Translations under genes and position numbers: made by a program
Part shown: positions 25,220 to 40,379 of the stretch, piece after piece
Numbering within the stretch: position 1 is the first letter of the stretch
Layout of the letters: every line of letters begins with the position of its first letter
From: Eulemur rufifrons
Lineage: Eukaryota > Chordata > Mammalia > Primates > Lemuridae
Reading direction: 5' to 3'
Assembly (NCBI RefSeq): GCF_041146395.1
Contig: NC_091008.1
Coordinates: 3,423,501-3,487,500 of the forward strand
Length of the DNA stretch: 64,000 nucleotides
Notes under the pieces: generated by a model
The model's database searches: none
Seen by the model: only the letters and a program-made list of their open reading frames with translations
Told to the model about the DNA's origin: nothing

Positions 25220-26240
25220 TTAAAATTCAGACATGCACGGCAGCTCGCCATCATCCAGTTAAAGTGGCAGATACCAGACTAGACTCAAGCAAGTTCTAAG
25301 GGTGCAAAAAAGTCTCATGAGAAAGAGGCTCAAGCTCCCCTGCTAATCTCGCTGCAATGCTACCTCTCCTTAGACCCAAGGATTTAGCCTAAAGGGACTT
25401 TCTCTGTGGCCCAGGGAAGAAAATATTTAAGACTGATTTACTGATGCTTATGCATAAACTGACGCAGCGATAGAGCTCTCCTCTCTGTTGGCCACAAAGG
25501 ACAAGTGGGAAGATAAACCTTCCCGGTAAGCAGAACTTTGAGCAGTGCATCTAGTTGCACATTTCGCCTAGAAGGAAAGATACTCAGAGTGCAGATTCCT
25601 TTCCCCACCCTCATGGTTGTTCCTCAATGAGTTCAAGGACAAAGTGGCCATGGTGACACAGATAGCGGCTATGCATGGGCTCAACCACACGAGCTTACCC
25701 TCACCTGTGCAGATCTGGCCACCGCCACTATCGAATGCTTAAAATGCCAGCAGCAGGGATGCTCTGCTCCTGCAGGATGGGCTGGCATGTCTGGCCTCCC
25801 GTGGACCGATTGTACTGAACTTCTTTCATCGTGGACTTGCAGCAGTTCTTCTTCCTAGAATGGATATTTGCTCTGGGTAGAGATTTTACTTCCCTGCTAT
25901 ACTGCTGTGAGCAACTCCTTCTGCGCCTGCTCACTGAAGCCTAATTCACCCACAGCCGTCCACGTAACGTTGCTTCTGGCTGAGGATGCTGGGGGGCATT
26001 TCCCACGGGATTCACTGGGCTTACCATGGCCCCAGGAGCAGCTGGCCTTGTGGAGAGATGCAATAGTATATCGGAGACTGGGTTTCAGAGCCAGCTGGAG
26101 GACATTTCACGAGGCAGAGGTGCTGGTCCAGAGAAAATGGTCTAGGCTTCGAGTCAATAACCTACACATGGTGGTGTTTCACCCAAAGACAGGTCATGTG
26201 AGTCCAGGCATCAAAGGAAAGGAGTGAAATCTCTCACACT
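25220..26240 (+). mobile_element. Decayed endogenous retrovirus pol fragment (ERV1-like)
   Basis: On + at 25706-25756 a short frame carries the second half of a retroviral integrase zinc-binding motif: a Cys-x2-Cys pair (25736-25747) followed by three Gln, preceded by Ala-Asp-Leu-Ala. The flanking sequence from about 25220 also looks like class I retroviral internal DNA. Frames are broken throughout, with stops and shifts on either side of the motif. No LTR was recognised at either end. No intact gag, pol or env frame exists. The open frame at 25868-26227 has no clear viral match and may be chance. It is a fossil with no coding capacity. Confidence 0.55.
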
Positions 26241-26532
26241 ACTCTCCCCCTCCTTACTGAGAGGACTAGATTTAGGAGATTATAAATCTAGCCTCATAAC
26301 CAGCTCAAAAATAGGGACTATTGCCAATATTTATCTTTCCTTGCTTGTGCGGTAGTGCATGTGTTCATACGTTCACCCATTTCTTTTTCCCCCTCTTTCT
26401 GTTGCCTGTTACTTAATATAGGCTCTGTTGGTGGTGATTACCTTTGTAGTTTAGTCTGGGAATAACTTGGACGTAGCTTTTACAAAACTGTTACTGAAAG
26501 TCATCTTCTCTCTCTTATTTAAGAATAAATTA

Positions 26533-26920
26533 GGCCGGGCACGGTGGCTCACGCCTATAATCCTAGCACTCTGGGAGGCTGAAGCGGGAGGATTGCTTGA
26601 GCTCAGGAGTTCAAGACCAGCCTGAGCAAGAGCGAGACTCCATCTCTACAAAAAAAAAAAAAAAAAAAAACCCAAAAACCAAAAAAAAAAAAAAAGAAAG
26701 AAATGATTTGGACAACTAAAAATATATAGAGAAAAAAATTAGCCGGGCATGGTGGCGCATGCCTGTAGTCCCAGCTATTCAGGAGGCCTAGGCAGGAGGA
26801 TCGCTTGAGCCCAGGAGTTGGAGGTTGCTGTGAGCTAGGCAGATGCCATGACACTCTAACCCAGGTAACAGAGAGAGACTCTGTCTCAAATAAAATAAAA
26901 TAAAATAAATAAATAAATAA
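26533..26920 (+). mobile_element. Lemur-type Alu with expanded internal A-run
   Basis: Dimeric Alu in which the middle A-rich linker has grown to about 45 bases, mostly A. The tail is (TAAAA)n/(TAAA)n. It is more diverged than the other Alus here. Confidence 0.95.
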
Positions 26921-27309
26921 GATGCAATGACTTCTTCCTAGAATTAAGTTCCAAGAATAAGTCGGCATCTGTGAATGAATTTCCACACTTCCCTTCATCG
27001 GCTGATGAGAACTGGACAATCCAGCGCAGGTCTCTTTCCATTTGGTTTTCAGGAAGTTCAGAGCTTCTGGTAAGTTCTATTCTCATGATACCTCAGATTT
27101 CCAGGACGTTGCTTTCTGTCTGTATTCTACATGGTCTCTGATCAGCATTTTTCATTTTTTCTACACTGGTTTATGTTCACCTTAACAGTGTATGACGCTT
27201 AGATTCCTTTTTGTATGCACTTAAGTAAATACATAAGTAAATAAATAAGCCCTGCCTTTGGTGAAGCAGTTCACAGCTGCCAATAGCAGCTCGGCCACAC
27301 AATGGCCTG

Positions 27310-27365
27310 TTCATTCAACCTGCATTTATTGAGTGCTTACTGCGTACCGACATGACAGTCCTGTC
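27310..27365 (+). repeat. Ancient interspersed repeat remnant (L2/MIR class)
   Basis: A short 'TTTATTGAGTGCTTACTGCG' motif of the kind found in mammalian-wide repeats. Similar remnants lie at 28040-28110, 51840-51905 and 63105-63180. Confidence 0.4.
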
Positions 27366-29544
27366 CCCCCCATACTGTGCATGTCCTCGTGTCCTTGACC
27401 ATAGCTTTTATTTCATGGCAGATGCCCCATTGGAATCCCCATGGGCGACACTTTGGGGTAAGATGCTGCCGCTCTTATTTGCCTTCCCGAATCAATTTCT
27501 GATTGTTCCTCGCTCCCGTCCCCTGAAGTCTGCCTGTCACCAATGGGTGTCTTAATATCCGAGAACATCTTACAATTTCATCATTTTCTAAACCCTTTTA
27601 GATTTACCATGTATTAGATCAACTGCAGCCTCATGGCTTTCAGAAGCCACCCAACGTCCAAAATTGCCTCATCCCGTGAGATGTGAACTTTCTTTGTTTT
27701 GAAATAAAGACGTAAAACACATGGATGTGGGCAAGGGCTGTCAGTGAACACAAACTTCGTACTCTTTGGAAAGATGTGTTCTTCACTGGAATCGGTAAAC
27801 TAGCATTTTAGTTATTAGTCAGCCTCTCGAGAGTTTGGTAAAAATACATAGATTGGGCTGGACATGATCTACTCATCTTTTCTCTTTTTCTATTCTTTAG
27901 GAGTAATATTTGTGTCAAATAGGCACAATTGCCCGTAAGTGGTTGGCTTAGCTTCCTCTTTCGGTTTTCGAGATTCATCTTTCCTTCTTCCTGCCTTCTT
28001 GTTCTTCTCCAACTGCATATATATATTTATCCTTTCACCCATTCGGCGCTTTCCTAAGTACCTACTATATGTCAGGCACAATGCCAAGGATAAAGAGATG
28101 AATACAGCCAGTTCCTGCACTCCAGAGCGCACATTTGTGGCCACGTCAATGTGTAGATAATTACAGCCTGTGACAAATGACAGCGCAGAGGCACCATGGA
28201 AGCCCAGCGATGTCCCTTCACCTGACCCACAAACCGAGAGGCTCTTTGGGGACAGTGACCCTGCTTTCTAATGCAGCAAAAGGTCATCAATCTATCATGA
28301 TGGGTGAGTTGCTGGGCTCTTTCACAGCTGAAAGAACCAACAAAACCTCTCAGGCCAGAGCACGAGCGGGCACAGTTTTGCAAAGTCACACTGGTTTTCT
28401 CACAAAGCCAACATATACGTAGCTGTGTCTTGGAACGACAAAACAAGTACTGCAAAGTAGAATTTTAAGGAAAAAAGCAGTGTTGCTCAAGCAGGGTACA
28501 TAGATTTTGTGAAAGTACCAAAGAGCTCCCTTAAGAGTCCTGAACGCGCAGCGTGGCGTGCTAGAAATCTCCATCAGCCAGTGGAATGATGTCAATAAAA
28601 GACGGTAATTGGTCCCTAAAGGATTGCCTTGGGGAGTGCAAAGAACAAACACGCAACAGTGGCAACAAGCTAGCAAGGAAGGATATAATTATTTATCAGA
28701 TCTAAAGCCGTGCACTGGATACTTCGGACATGCAGAATGCGTTCAGATAATTACATAGTGTTACATACGCATATTCTGATACAGTAACATTTCTGTACCT
28801 CTCAGGAGACTTCCAAGAAAGCTATTGCTGTTTCCTACTTGATACTCCTTTCTCTTGTATCAGTGACTAGCAGCCAGTGTGAACACTCAGCCAAAATGTT
28901 TTTTTTTTTTTTTCCAGAAGCCAATGCTTTCTGGTCCCTGAGCAGTGCGCATGCCTGCCCAGGGGGTGGGTGGACTCATTTCAGCAGACAGATTGACAGT
29001 CCCTTCAGAAGAAACCCGGTGTATCAGCAAAGAATCCTCTGGGCTTGGTGTCATGAATAGAGTTTATGAACGTATGGATTTTACTTAGCTATCTCTTTAA
29101 CAAAGCAAAAACCACTGCTCTCTTCTCTAGATGGTCATTGCTTTGGAGTCTCCCTATCCAAGTTCGCCACCTACAGGTCAAATGGTTTACAAATTGCTTT
29201 TAAAGACTTTTTTAAAGATTGCATGTGAGCATCAACACGTGCCTCCTATTCAGGGATTTTATGCTACTACGAACTGTCCATAGATGCCACAATTGATCGC
29301 TACTTGCTGCATAGCTACTGTCTGCTTAGGTAGTTACTAGACTCTCCTTTTACATTCCCCCACCCCTCAGCGATTTATGTTAAAAAGGTAACAGTGTTTT
29401 AGTGCCATATTTGATACACTCGCTTCTGGTTAACATAGAAATATACTTCTCATGAATGTTTTTGGTACAAAAAGCACAAACAATCCCAATAATACCATTT
29501 ACTGAACAATTAACTTGTAACTAACAAATGAATTGTGCACTTTT
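27366..29544. other. Mostly single-copy DNA
   Basis: Apart from an ancient repeat remnant at 28040-28110 and a T-run at about 28899-28914, no feature was recognised. Open frames here are short and unrecognised. Confidence 0.35.
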
Positions 29545-29675
29545 GTTTAATGTCCGTCTTCCCCCCATCATGTAAACTCCAAGAGGACAGGGAATGTGTT
29601 TGTCTTCTACAGCCTCAGTGCCTTGAATAATTTCCAGCACATACTAGGTGCTCAAAAAATATTTGTTGTTGTTAA
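29545..29675 (+). repeat. L2 LINE 3' end
   Basis: The L2 ending is seen: 'GTAAACTCCAAGAGGACAGG', then 'GTGCCTTGAATAATTTCCAG', then 'ACTAGGTGCTCAAAAAATAT'. Confidence 0.8.
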
Positions 29676-29835
29676 ATGTTGATAAAAGCAGATATAGGCT
29701 GAATTTGGGCAACCTCTTTTACTTGCTTAATTCTATGCACTGCTTACTGTTGATAAGCTGGAAATGTCTGTTTTATTCCAGCCTGCTTTGAACATTGCTA
29801 ATGTTCAAAAAAGATAAGATACCTTTTATTGTCGG

Positions 29836-30177
29836 TTTTTTTTTTTTTTTTTTTTTTGAGACAGAGTCTCGCTCTGTTGCCCACGCTAGAGTGAGTGCCG
29901 TGGCGTCAGCCTAGCTCACAGCAACCTCAGACTCCTGAGCTCAAGCGATCCTCCTGCCTCAGCCTCCTGAGTAGCTGGGACTACAGGCATGCGCCACCAT
30001 GCCCGGCTAATTTTTTCTCTATATATTTTTAGCTGTCCATATAATTTCTTTCTATTTTTAGTAGAGATGGGGTCTCGCTCTTGCTCAGGCTGGTCTCGAA
30101 CTCCTGAGCTCAAACGATCCGCCCGCCTCGGCCTCCCAGAGTGCTAGGATTACAGGCGTGAGCCACCACGCCCGGCC
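29836..30177 (-). mobile_element. Lemur-type Alu
   Basis: Complete dimer flanked by CCTTTTATTGTC. It carries the extra ACTC and the TATATGGAC-type linker. It is inverted relative to the Alu at 30907. Confidence 0.97.
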
Positions 30178-30906
30178 CCTTTTATTGTCTTTATCAAATT
30201 CTCTGTCTACACTCTTGAAGTGACAAGAAACAACATGCTTCATTTTAATTCATCTTCTAATCTTTTTTCCTTCAGACTAATGTAGAATTTTCAGAATTTC
30301 TCCTCGTGTGCCAGTCTTCATCAATCTTACCAGAAATTTCCACAAATCTATTACTAATACTTTGTTGCATTCCAAGTACATCGGATTTTCTGAAAACTTT
30401 GTGGCAATGTTCACATCATAGTTTCTGGCTCAGAAAATAAGTCAATTCTGGATGTTAATTAGGATGCCAGCAGTGACAAATGTTTGCGGTCATTCACACG
30501 ACACTAGGTCTTAATGCTTTTCTGCTATTTCAGAGCCTATAAATTAGTTCTTCTTTCTAGCACCTCACTGCTGCCCTCTTCTGGTGGCATTTAGCAGTAC
30601 GTTTATAAGCAATACCACTTTTAACTAGATTTTATTTTTACTTATTGATGACAACAAATACGACACTCTACAGAACAAAAAAAGGTCTGCATAAATTACA
30701 GGACTTAGTAATACCTGGGGAAATGGAAAATTTTTGTGAAACATTAAAATAGCAATGCAGAGTGTTCACCCAACCAATTACCTGTTTTGAATTTTTTCAG
30801 CAAAAATCCATTAATCTTTTTTAATTTCATCGTAGGAAAAATTCACTTATCTACTGTCTCAAAGTCTGATGTTTCAATATAGCAATGATAAAAATTGCAC
30901 TGGACT

Positions 30907-31267
<361 letters not shown>

Positions 31268-31539
31268 CTATTGTGGAGGAAGAGCTTGCAAACGAAACTA
31301 AGAGTATAAATAGCATGGCAGGGTATGTTTTAAACTGTGCGAGGAAAAAAATATTGATCAAATTCTTAAAGTATTTTAAAATGGTTAAATGTTAAGAGAA
31401 ATGCTGATATTCAAAAGAGGCTTATCTGTTTATTAAATGCTCATTGGAATTTTTTGCTTGCAGATAGTGTGGTGGTTCTGAACATGTACATGGTCAAAGC
31501 CTTTGTTCATGTTGTTCTCTTGTCTCCTTCCTTAATCTC

Positions 31540-32110
31540 GGCACACGCCTATAGACCACAAAGTCTGCCAACCTCACCTCACACATGTGGCTTCTTGCTC
31601 CCTACTGCAGACTATCTCCATATTCAGTTTGGACCTCTCGCCCCCAGGCTGGTCTTCCTGCCATCTGTTCCTCTCTCAATTGTCTATACTCTATGCATCC
31701 CCTGCTGCCAGACAGCTTCTTAAAAAGCTGGACTTTGTCGCTTTCCCACTTAAAAACTCCAGCTGGCCTCTGACTTGGGGGGAAAGGCAGTACATGGGCA
31801 ACGTATGTAACCTGCAATTCTGTATCCCCCATAACAATAAGATGAAATAAAAAAAAAAAAGAAAACAAACAAACAAACTCCAGCTGGCTTGTTGCTGCCT
31901 ACAGAGCGAAACTCAAACTCCTGAGCTCAGCAGAGAGGGTCCAATTGCCATGCCCGCCACCACCTACCCTCAGGGTAGCTTCTGCTACTGTGAACTTGCC
32001 CTTCGTACCCTGGAATCGTGTCCCCAGTGCTTTGTTTTCAATCCCGTGGCAGAGACTGCCACATGCTCTGTCATCAGTCAGTTACTTAAGTGTCTCAGTA
32101 CACTGTGACC
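31540..32110 (+). repeat. L2 LINE fragment, interrupted
   Basis: Shows the L2 3' region order: a C-rich stretch, a 'CCACTTAAAAACTCCAGCTGG' segment, 'TGCTGCCTACAGAGCGAAAC', and an ending near 'CAGTGCTTTG'. A young L1 tail is inserted at 31768-31874. The open frames across it are not genes. Confidence 0.7.
31768..31874 (+). mobile_element. Very short 5'-truncated L1 3' end (lemur-type)
   Basis: About 107 bases ending in an A-rich tail, flanked by a perfect 14-base target duplication AAACTCCAGCTGGC at 31754-31767 and 31875-31888. The body ends with a 'TGTATCCCCCATAACAATAA' block that resembles the 3' end of lemur L1 families. The duplication and tail prove a retroposition; the family is inferred. 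Confidence 0.7.
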
Positions 32111-32308
32111 CCCGCGGGTGACCAGGGTCTCGCTCATGGTTTTTCATGTTTCAGCATCTGATGCCGTAACCAGCACATGGCCGAAGCCCAATGTGGGTGC
32201 GTGGATGGGCCCAGGAATGAATGAATGAATGCTCTTCTCCCCATTTTTATCTAATGAAATCCTCAGTTTTCAATGCTTAGGTTATTATACCACTTTTCTG
32301 AAGCCTGC

Positions 32309-32347
<39 letters not shown>

Positions 32348-32680
32348 TTTTTTTTTTTTTTTAGACAGAGTCTCCCTCTGTTGCCCAGGCTAGAGTGAGT
32401 GTCGTGGTGTCAGCCTAGCTCACAGCAACCTCAAACTCCTGGGCTCAAGCGATCCTCCTGCCTCATTCTCCTGAGTAGCTGGGACTACAGGCATGTGCCA
32501 CCATGCCTGGCTAATTTTTTATATATAGATTTTTAGCTGTCCAAATCATTTCTTTCTATGTTTAGTAGAGACAGCGTCTTGCTCTTGCTCAGGCAGGTCT
32601 CGAACTCCTGACCTTGAGCGATCCTCCTTCCTCAGCCTCCCAAGTGCTAGGATTACAGGCATGAGCCACCGCACCCAGCC
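32309..32680 (-). mobile_element. Lemur-type Alu with (TTCT)n tail
   Basis: Dimeric Alu on minus. Its tail has mutated into a (TTTC)n microsatellite at 32309-32347 followed by a T-run. Confidence 0.95.
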
Positions 32681-32874
32681 TGAGGCATAATATTTTCAAA
32701 GCTTTCAGTTCTTCTTCATTTGTACATTTCCTTTATGTAGTCATTGAAATAATATTTATGCAGTGTTTGAATAATAAGAAGTCATCTTTATTTTGCAATG
32801 GTATAAATATATAATAATGTTAAGAAAAAGAAAAATATTAAAATTATTCATACAGCATGATAGCAACTCTTTAA

Positions 32875-33279
32875 AAAATCATTGAAAACCACTGACATAT
32901 TTTTACAGAAACAGAGAAATCTGTTCTAAGTTTCATATAGAATCTCTAGAAACCCTGAATAGTTAAAACAATCTTGGAAAAGAAGAAAGTTAGAGGACTT
33001 ACATTTCCTGATTTCAACACTTACTACAGAGTTATAATAATCAAAACAGTGGTTCTGTCATAAAGACAGACACATAGACCAATGGCATAGAATAAGGAGC
33101 ACAGAAATAAACTATCACATACGGGTCAAATGATTTTCAACAAGAGTGCCAAGATCATCCAATGAGGAAAGGACAGTCTTTTCAACAAGTGGTATTGGGA
33201 AAACCAGGTATCCACATGCAAAAGAATGAAGCTGGACCCTTACATTTTATACAAAATTTTACTCAAAATGAATCAAAGA
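32875..33279 (+). repeat. L1 ORF2 3' part, first piece
   Basis: Reads clearly as L1 ORF2 (for example 'CAGAGTTATAATAATCAAAA' and 'ACACATAGACCAATGGCATA'). The element continues after a free Alu monomer. Confidence 0.9.
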
Positions 33280-33425
33280 GGCCAGGTGCAGTGGCTCACA
33301 CCTGTAATCCCAGCCACGGGATCGGAAGGCCAAGGCAGGAAGACTGCTAGAGGCCAGGAGTTTGAGACCAACCTGGGCAACACAGTAAGACCCTGTCTCT
33401 AAAAATAAAAATAAAAATAAAAATA
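33280..33425 (+). mobile_element. Free left Alu monomer (FLAM-like)
   Basis: A single Alu-left-like monomer ('GGCCAGGTGCAGTGGCTCAC' to 'CCCTGTCTC') with an (AAAAT)n tail. It is inserted in an L1 with a target duplication of the AAAATGGATCAAA type. No right monomer follows. Confidence 0.85.
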
Positions 33426-34610
33426 AATGGATCAAAAACCTAAACGTAAGAGCTAAAACTATAAAACTATTAGAAGAATACATAGGGAGAAAACTTCATG
33501 ACATTGGATTTGGCAATGACATTTTGGATGACACCAAAAGCACAGGTCACAAAAGAAAGAATGGATAAATTGGACTACATCAAAATGAAAAACAGCATCA
33601 AAGAGCACAATCAACAGAGTGAAAAGAAAGCCTATGGAATGAGACAAAATATTAGCCAATCATATATCTGATGAGGAATTAATATCTAGAATATATAAAC
33701 ACCTACTACTCAACAACAGAAAACCAAACAACCTGATTTTAAAAAGGGCAAAGGACTTGAATAGACATTTCTCCAAAGAAGATACACAAATGGCCAACAA
33801 GCACATGAAAAGGTCCTCATCGTCACTTACGGGACTGCAAATGAAAACCACAATGAGATCCTACCTCCTACCTATTCAGATGGCTACCAAGAAAAAAAAA
33901 AAAAAACAACAACAATAGAAAATAACATGTTGAGGAGGATGTGGAGAAATTAGAACTCTTGTGCACTATTGGTGGGAATACAAAATGGCGCCACTGCTAT
34001 GGAAAACAGTATAGCAGTCCCTCAAAAACTTAAGAATAGAATTACCATATGACCCAGGAATTCCACTTCTTAGTATATACCCAAAAGAATTGAAAGCAGG
34101 GACTCTAAGAAATACTTGTACATCCACGTTCATAGTGACATTATTTGCAATAGCAAAAAGGTGGAGGCAACCCACGTGGCCATTGGTGGGTGAACAGATA
34201 AACAAAACTGGTATATACATACAATGGAATATTATTCAGCCCAGTAAAGAAGGAAATCATGACACATGCTATAATATGGATGAACCTAGGGACATTATGC
34301 TAAGGGAAGAAAGACAAATACCATGTGATACCACCTCTATGAAGTATCCAGAGTAGTCAGATTCATAGACAAGGAAATTGGAACGGTGGTTGCCAGGGGC
34401 CAGGGGAGGGGGAAAGGGGAAATTATTGTTTAATGGGCACAGAGTTTCCATTGTGTAAGATAAAAAGAGTTCTGTGGATGAATGGTAGCGACGGTAGCAC
34501 AGCAGTGTGAATGAATATACTTAGCACCATTAAAATGTACACACAAAAATGGCTAAGATGGCGCATTTGATGTTACGTGTACGCCATCATAATACAGAAA
34601 AATTGATGAA
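33426..34610 (+). repeat. L1 ORF2 end and 3' UTR, second piece
   Basis: Continues L1 ORF2 through landmarks such as 'CAGATGGCTACCAAG', 'ATATGACCCAGGAATTCCAC' and 'ACAATGGAATATTATTCAGC'. It finishes with a 3' UTR ending at 'TAATACAGAAAAATTG'. Several stops and frameshifts leave it inactive. It belongs to the mammalian or early primate L1 groups rather than a currently active one. Confidence 0.9.
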
Positions 34611-34941
34611 GCATAATCAGAAAAAACAAAACGTTGAGCGTTTGCCTCTAGGTGGCACTTTTCCAGTATTTTCCCCTTCTTTTTCTATTTGTTACAGTGG
34701 CTATGTATTGCTATGTAATTAGGAAAAAATAACTTCATTCAAAAGTTTCAAAAGAAAACTTACCCAGAGTCTGTGCTCATTAGATTTCAATCCATTCCTG
34801 ATTTCGGAGAGCTTTCTAGCTAAGAAAAAGACATTAAACACAGAGACATTTGTTATAATTAGAGAACAAACAGAACAAGGAATAATCTCTACTCTTTATT
34901 TCTTGCATTATGTCATAAGCATTGTTGCATGCACGCTATTT

Positions 34942-35277
34942 TTTTTTTTTTTTTTTTTTTGAGACAGAGTCTCACTCTCTTGCCTGGGCTAGAGTGTCGT
35001 GGTGTCAGCCTAGCTCACAGCAACCTCAAACTCCTGGACTCAAGCGATCCTCCTGCCTCAGCCTCCCGAGTAGCTGGGACTACAGGCATGTGCCACCATG
35101 CCCGGCTAAATTTTTCTATATATTTTTAGTTGTCCAGCTAATTTCTTTCTATTTTTTTAGTAGAGACGGGGTCTCTCGCTCTTGCTCAGGCTGGTCTCGA
35201 ACTCCTGAGCTCAAATGATCCTCTCGCCTCGGCCTCCCAGAGTGCTAGGATTACAGGCATGAGCCACCGCGCCCAGC
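34942..35277 (-). mobile_element. Lemur-type Alu
   Basis: Complete dimer flanked by a 16-base target duplication TGCATGCACGCTATTT with one mismatch (34926-34941 and 35278-35293). No extra ACTC. Confidence 0.97.
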
Positions 35278-35299
35278 TGCATGTACGCTATTTGAGATG

Positions 35300-37700
35300 T
35301 CCAGATAAGAGAATAAACAGGAAGAAGCCCGTGCACCTGAGCTCCATATGAGAGTGGAGAAGTTATCATCACTCTCCATCACTTTAGCTACACAAGAAAG
35401 AGGAATGTCACATCAAGGGAGACCAGCTCCTGTCCAAGGTGCTTCTCTGGGGACAAATGTCTTTTGGTTTCCTCCCTCCCTTAAAGAGGAAAGGGGGTTT
35501 CAGATTTCTCCTTAGACTTTTGAAATAGTTCTGCCATAAAGAAGAGAAACCTCACCATCGGAGATCTCTTATAAGAGTATTAGTAACACTAATTAAAAAG
35601 CAAATAAAAGGCCTAGAGGGAGACAGAAGCAAGTATTACGAACAGAGATGCCATCACACCGTGGCACAAAATCCTCTTTTCTGGGCCTGCCTCTGTTTGT
35701 ACCTCCCCCTACCTGCAAATCCCAAACGATGTTAAACGTTTTCATTTGGGGCTTTGCAAAGTCATCCAGAGCCCTAATTTCAAACACCGAACTTTCTTAA
35801 TGAAAGCACTCTTCTAAACAGACACACGAAGGAATTTAATCTTTCTAGATGCTTCCTCTGTAAACAACGTGTCTCTGTGCCCAGAATTCCTGTCAGTTCT
35901 TCCCACGGGTGATGAGTAATTCTAGCGCCTTATCTATCTGTTTCCTGGCAAAATTACTGATGTCATCATAAAGTGCTAGTTTCTATTATCACGGCCATAA
36001 AAGTGCCAGCTTCTATCATCAATATCGTATGTTCTAGGCAAAAGCCCTAGGAATATTATTTTTCAAATAAATAATCCCAACAATCCTTTAATGCTTTAAT
36101 CAAACATCTCGATTCAGTGACTAGACCAGAATGGTCTAGTCTTAAGTGTCTTAAGAATTTTCTTATTAAAACCTTATAAAAAAACTGGTTCGTTTTCTCC
36201 TTTTCAGAATAAATGGGGCTACCATTGTAGGTGGCCCTTCCTCCTCTCTCCCCACTCTCCCCCTACCCCGGCCCCCCACCCCCCTCCCTTTTCTGGGGAA
36301 TTTCTTCTTAGAGCTCTAAAGTTCTTTAAATATAGACAAGATCGGGAGGCGGAAACAGGGTCCACCTGTCTATGTAATCTACGATTCCAGAAAACACTTC
36401 CTCATCCATTAGACCATCTCCTGCTTTCTGTCATCTAAAGACTGATACTCACTTTTATCTCGAAGAGGAGGAAAAACACTTTCAGGCCAGCAAATCTAAC
36501 TCTGCCAACAGTTAATTATAGCACAACCTCTCCGAAATACACTGTTTCTCATAAACAGCCTCGGTTTCAGGAAGTAGAAATTTGAAAGAAAAATCCCATC
36601 CCTGTCTGAGAGGATGGTTGTGTAATTCAACGCCGGGACTTTCAGCAGTTTTGAACCACAAGACACACCCCTTTGGGAAACTGCTTTGCTGAAAGGTATT
36701 CTGGGAGTTGTATTACTCCAGAAAACTTCCTCCTCTTAAGGAAAGTGCAAGAAAAATTTCTTATTTGGGCTAAGAACGGAGATTCCCCTGAGAACCAAGA
36801 AAAGAGAAAGTCAGTAAGACACAATGAACATGACATTGTTTTGCTCTGTTATCAAAAGACAAACTCGCATTAAAGCTTCATTCTGTGCTCTCAGAGTGCA
36901 GAGTGAGCTTGTCACAGAGACACACATATTACCAGGTCTGTTTGATTTGCAAAACCAAGTTAGCACTTTTCTGATAGAAAGTCTGATGAGGCTCGTTCGT
37001 TTGACATTGGGTCACATCATGCACGTTGCTCTTCAATTGAACAACTCAAATCCGCAGCTCCAAATTTTGCCAAAAAAAAAAAAAACCACCAAAAGTACAT
37101 GAGAAGATTTAAAACTGTTTATCAAAATATATTTTATTAGAAAAGTTATTGACGCTAACAATATTATTTTAATTTTCTCAATCCTTTCTGAACCTGAACG
37201 AAGTTTCCTCTAAAGTGAAGGAGTAACAGGTTTCATTAATAACAGATTGTTATTAATTGTTATTAATAATCAGATTGTTATCTGATACATTTTGGTAAAG
37301 GCTTTAGGATACTTCCCAGAAACTGAGAGAATGAATGACTGGGTAACAAATCCTTTGGCAGTTTGAATGGTTTCTAACAAAATAGCAGGAAATAAGTAGT
37401 CAGCAGCTAGACCATGCAAAACATTTTTTTGTGCTAGATCACTATGTAATTCGTAATATATGACCTTAGAAAAAGTTCAAATAACCCAATAGCCTTGCTA
37501 TCACAAAATTCTTTCTATCTCTATTTATTTATGTAAACAGTTTCTCTCTTCTTCTATATATGCATTTTTGTAGAAGATTATTTTATTGTAGCTATAAGTA
37601 ACATTCATCCATGAACTAATTTTTTAACACTCCATAAATCTCATTGAGAAATGCATTTAAATAAATTTTACTGTTTAATTTTCATCAAAATATATCGTTT
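35300..37700. other. Single-copy DNA with a C-rich patch
   Basis: No gene recognised. It includes a pyrimidine/C-rich patch at 36235-36292, an imperfect 25-base tandem repeat at about 35967-36026, a kB-like word GGGACTTTCA at 36635-36644, and an AT-rich self-complementary patch at about 37230-37280. Some of this may be intronic regulatory sequence upstream of the ALPK1/TIFA promoter. Confidence 0.3.
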
Positions 37701-37702
37701 TA

Positions 37703-40120
<2,418 letters not shown>

Positions 40121-40124
40121 CCTG

Positions 40125-40270
40125 AAGCGGGTTCAAATCCTGCGCCTGCTCTTTGCGCCTAATGATGCTTAACCACTCTCTGGGCCTCAGTTTATTCATC
40201 TGTAAGGGGGACCCACTCTGGGTCTCTGAGGGTTAGATGAGCTCCTGCATGCGACGCACCTGGCTAGCTT
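40125..40270 (+). repeat. MIR-type ancient SINE at the promoter edge
   Basis: MIR core words: 'GGGTTCAAATCCTGCGCCTG', then 'CTTAACCACTCTCTGGGCCT', then 'CAGTTTATTCATCTGTAAGG'. It abuts the CpG island. Confidence 0.85.
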
Positions 40271-40379
40271 GAGTCACCTGAAAATTAGTTCCACGCCCCT
40301 CCTGTCCCCGCCCCAGGGTCACTCTCTTTTGGGGGGAAAGTCGCCCTTAATGGTGAAGAGATCCAGTTCCCTTCCGTGC

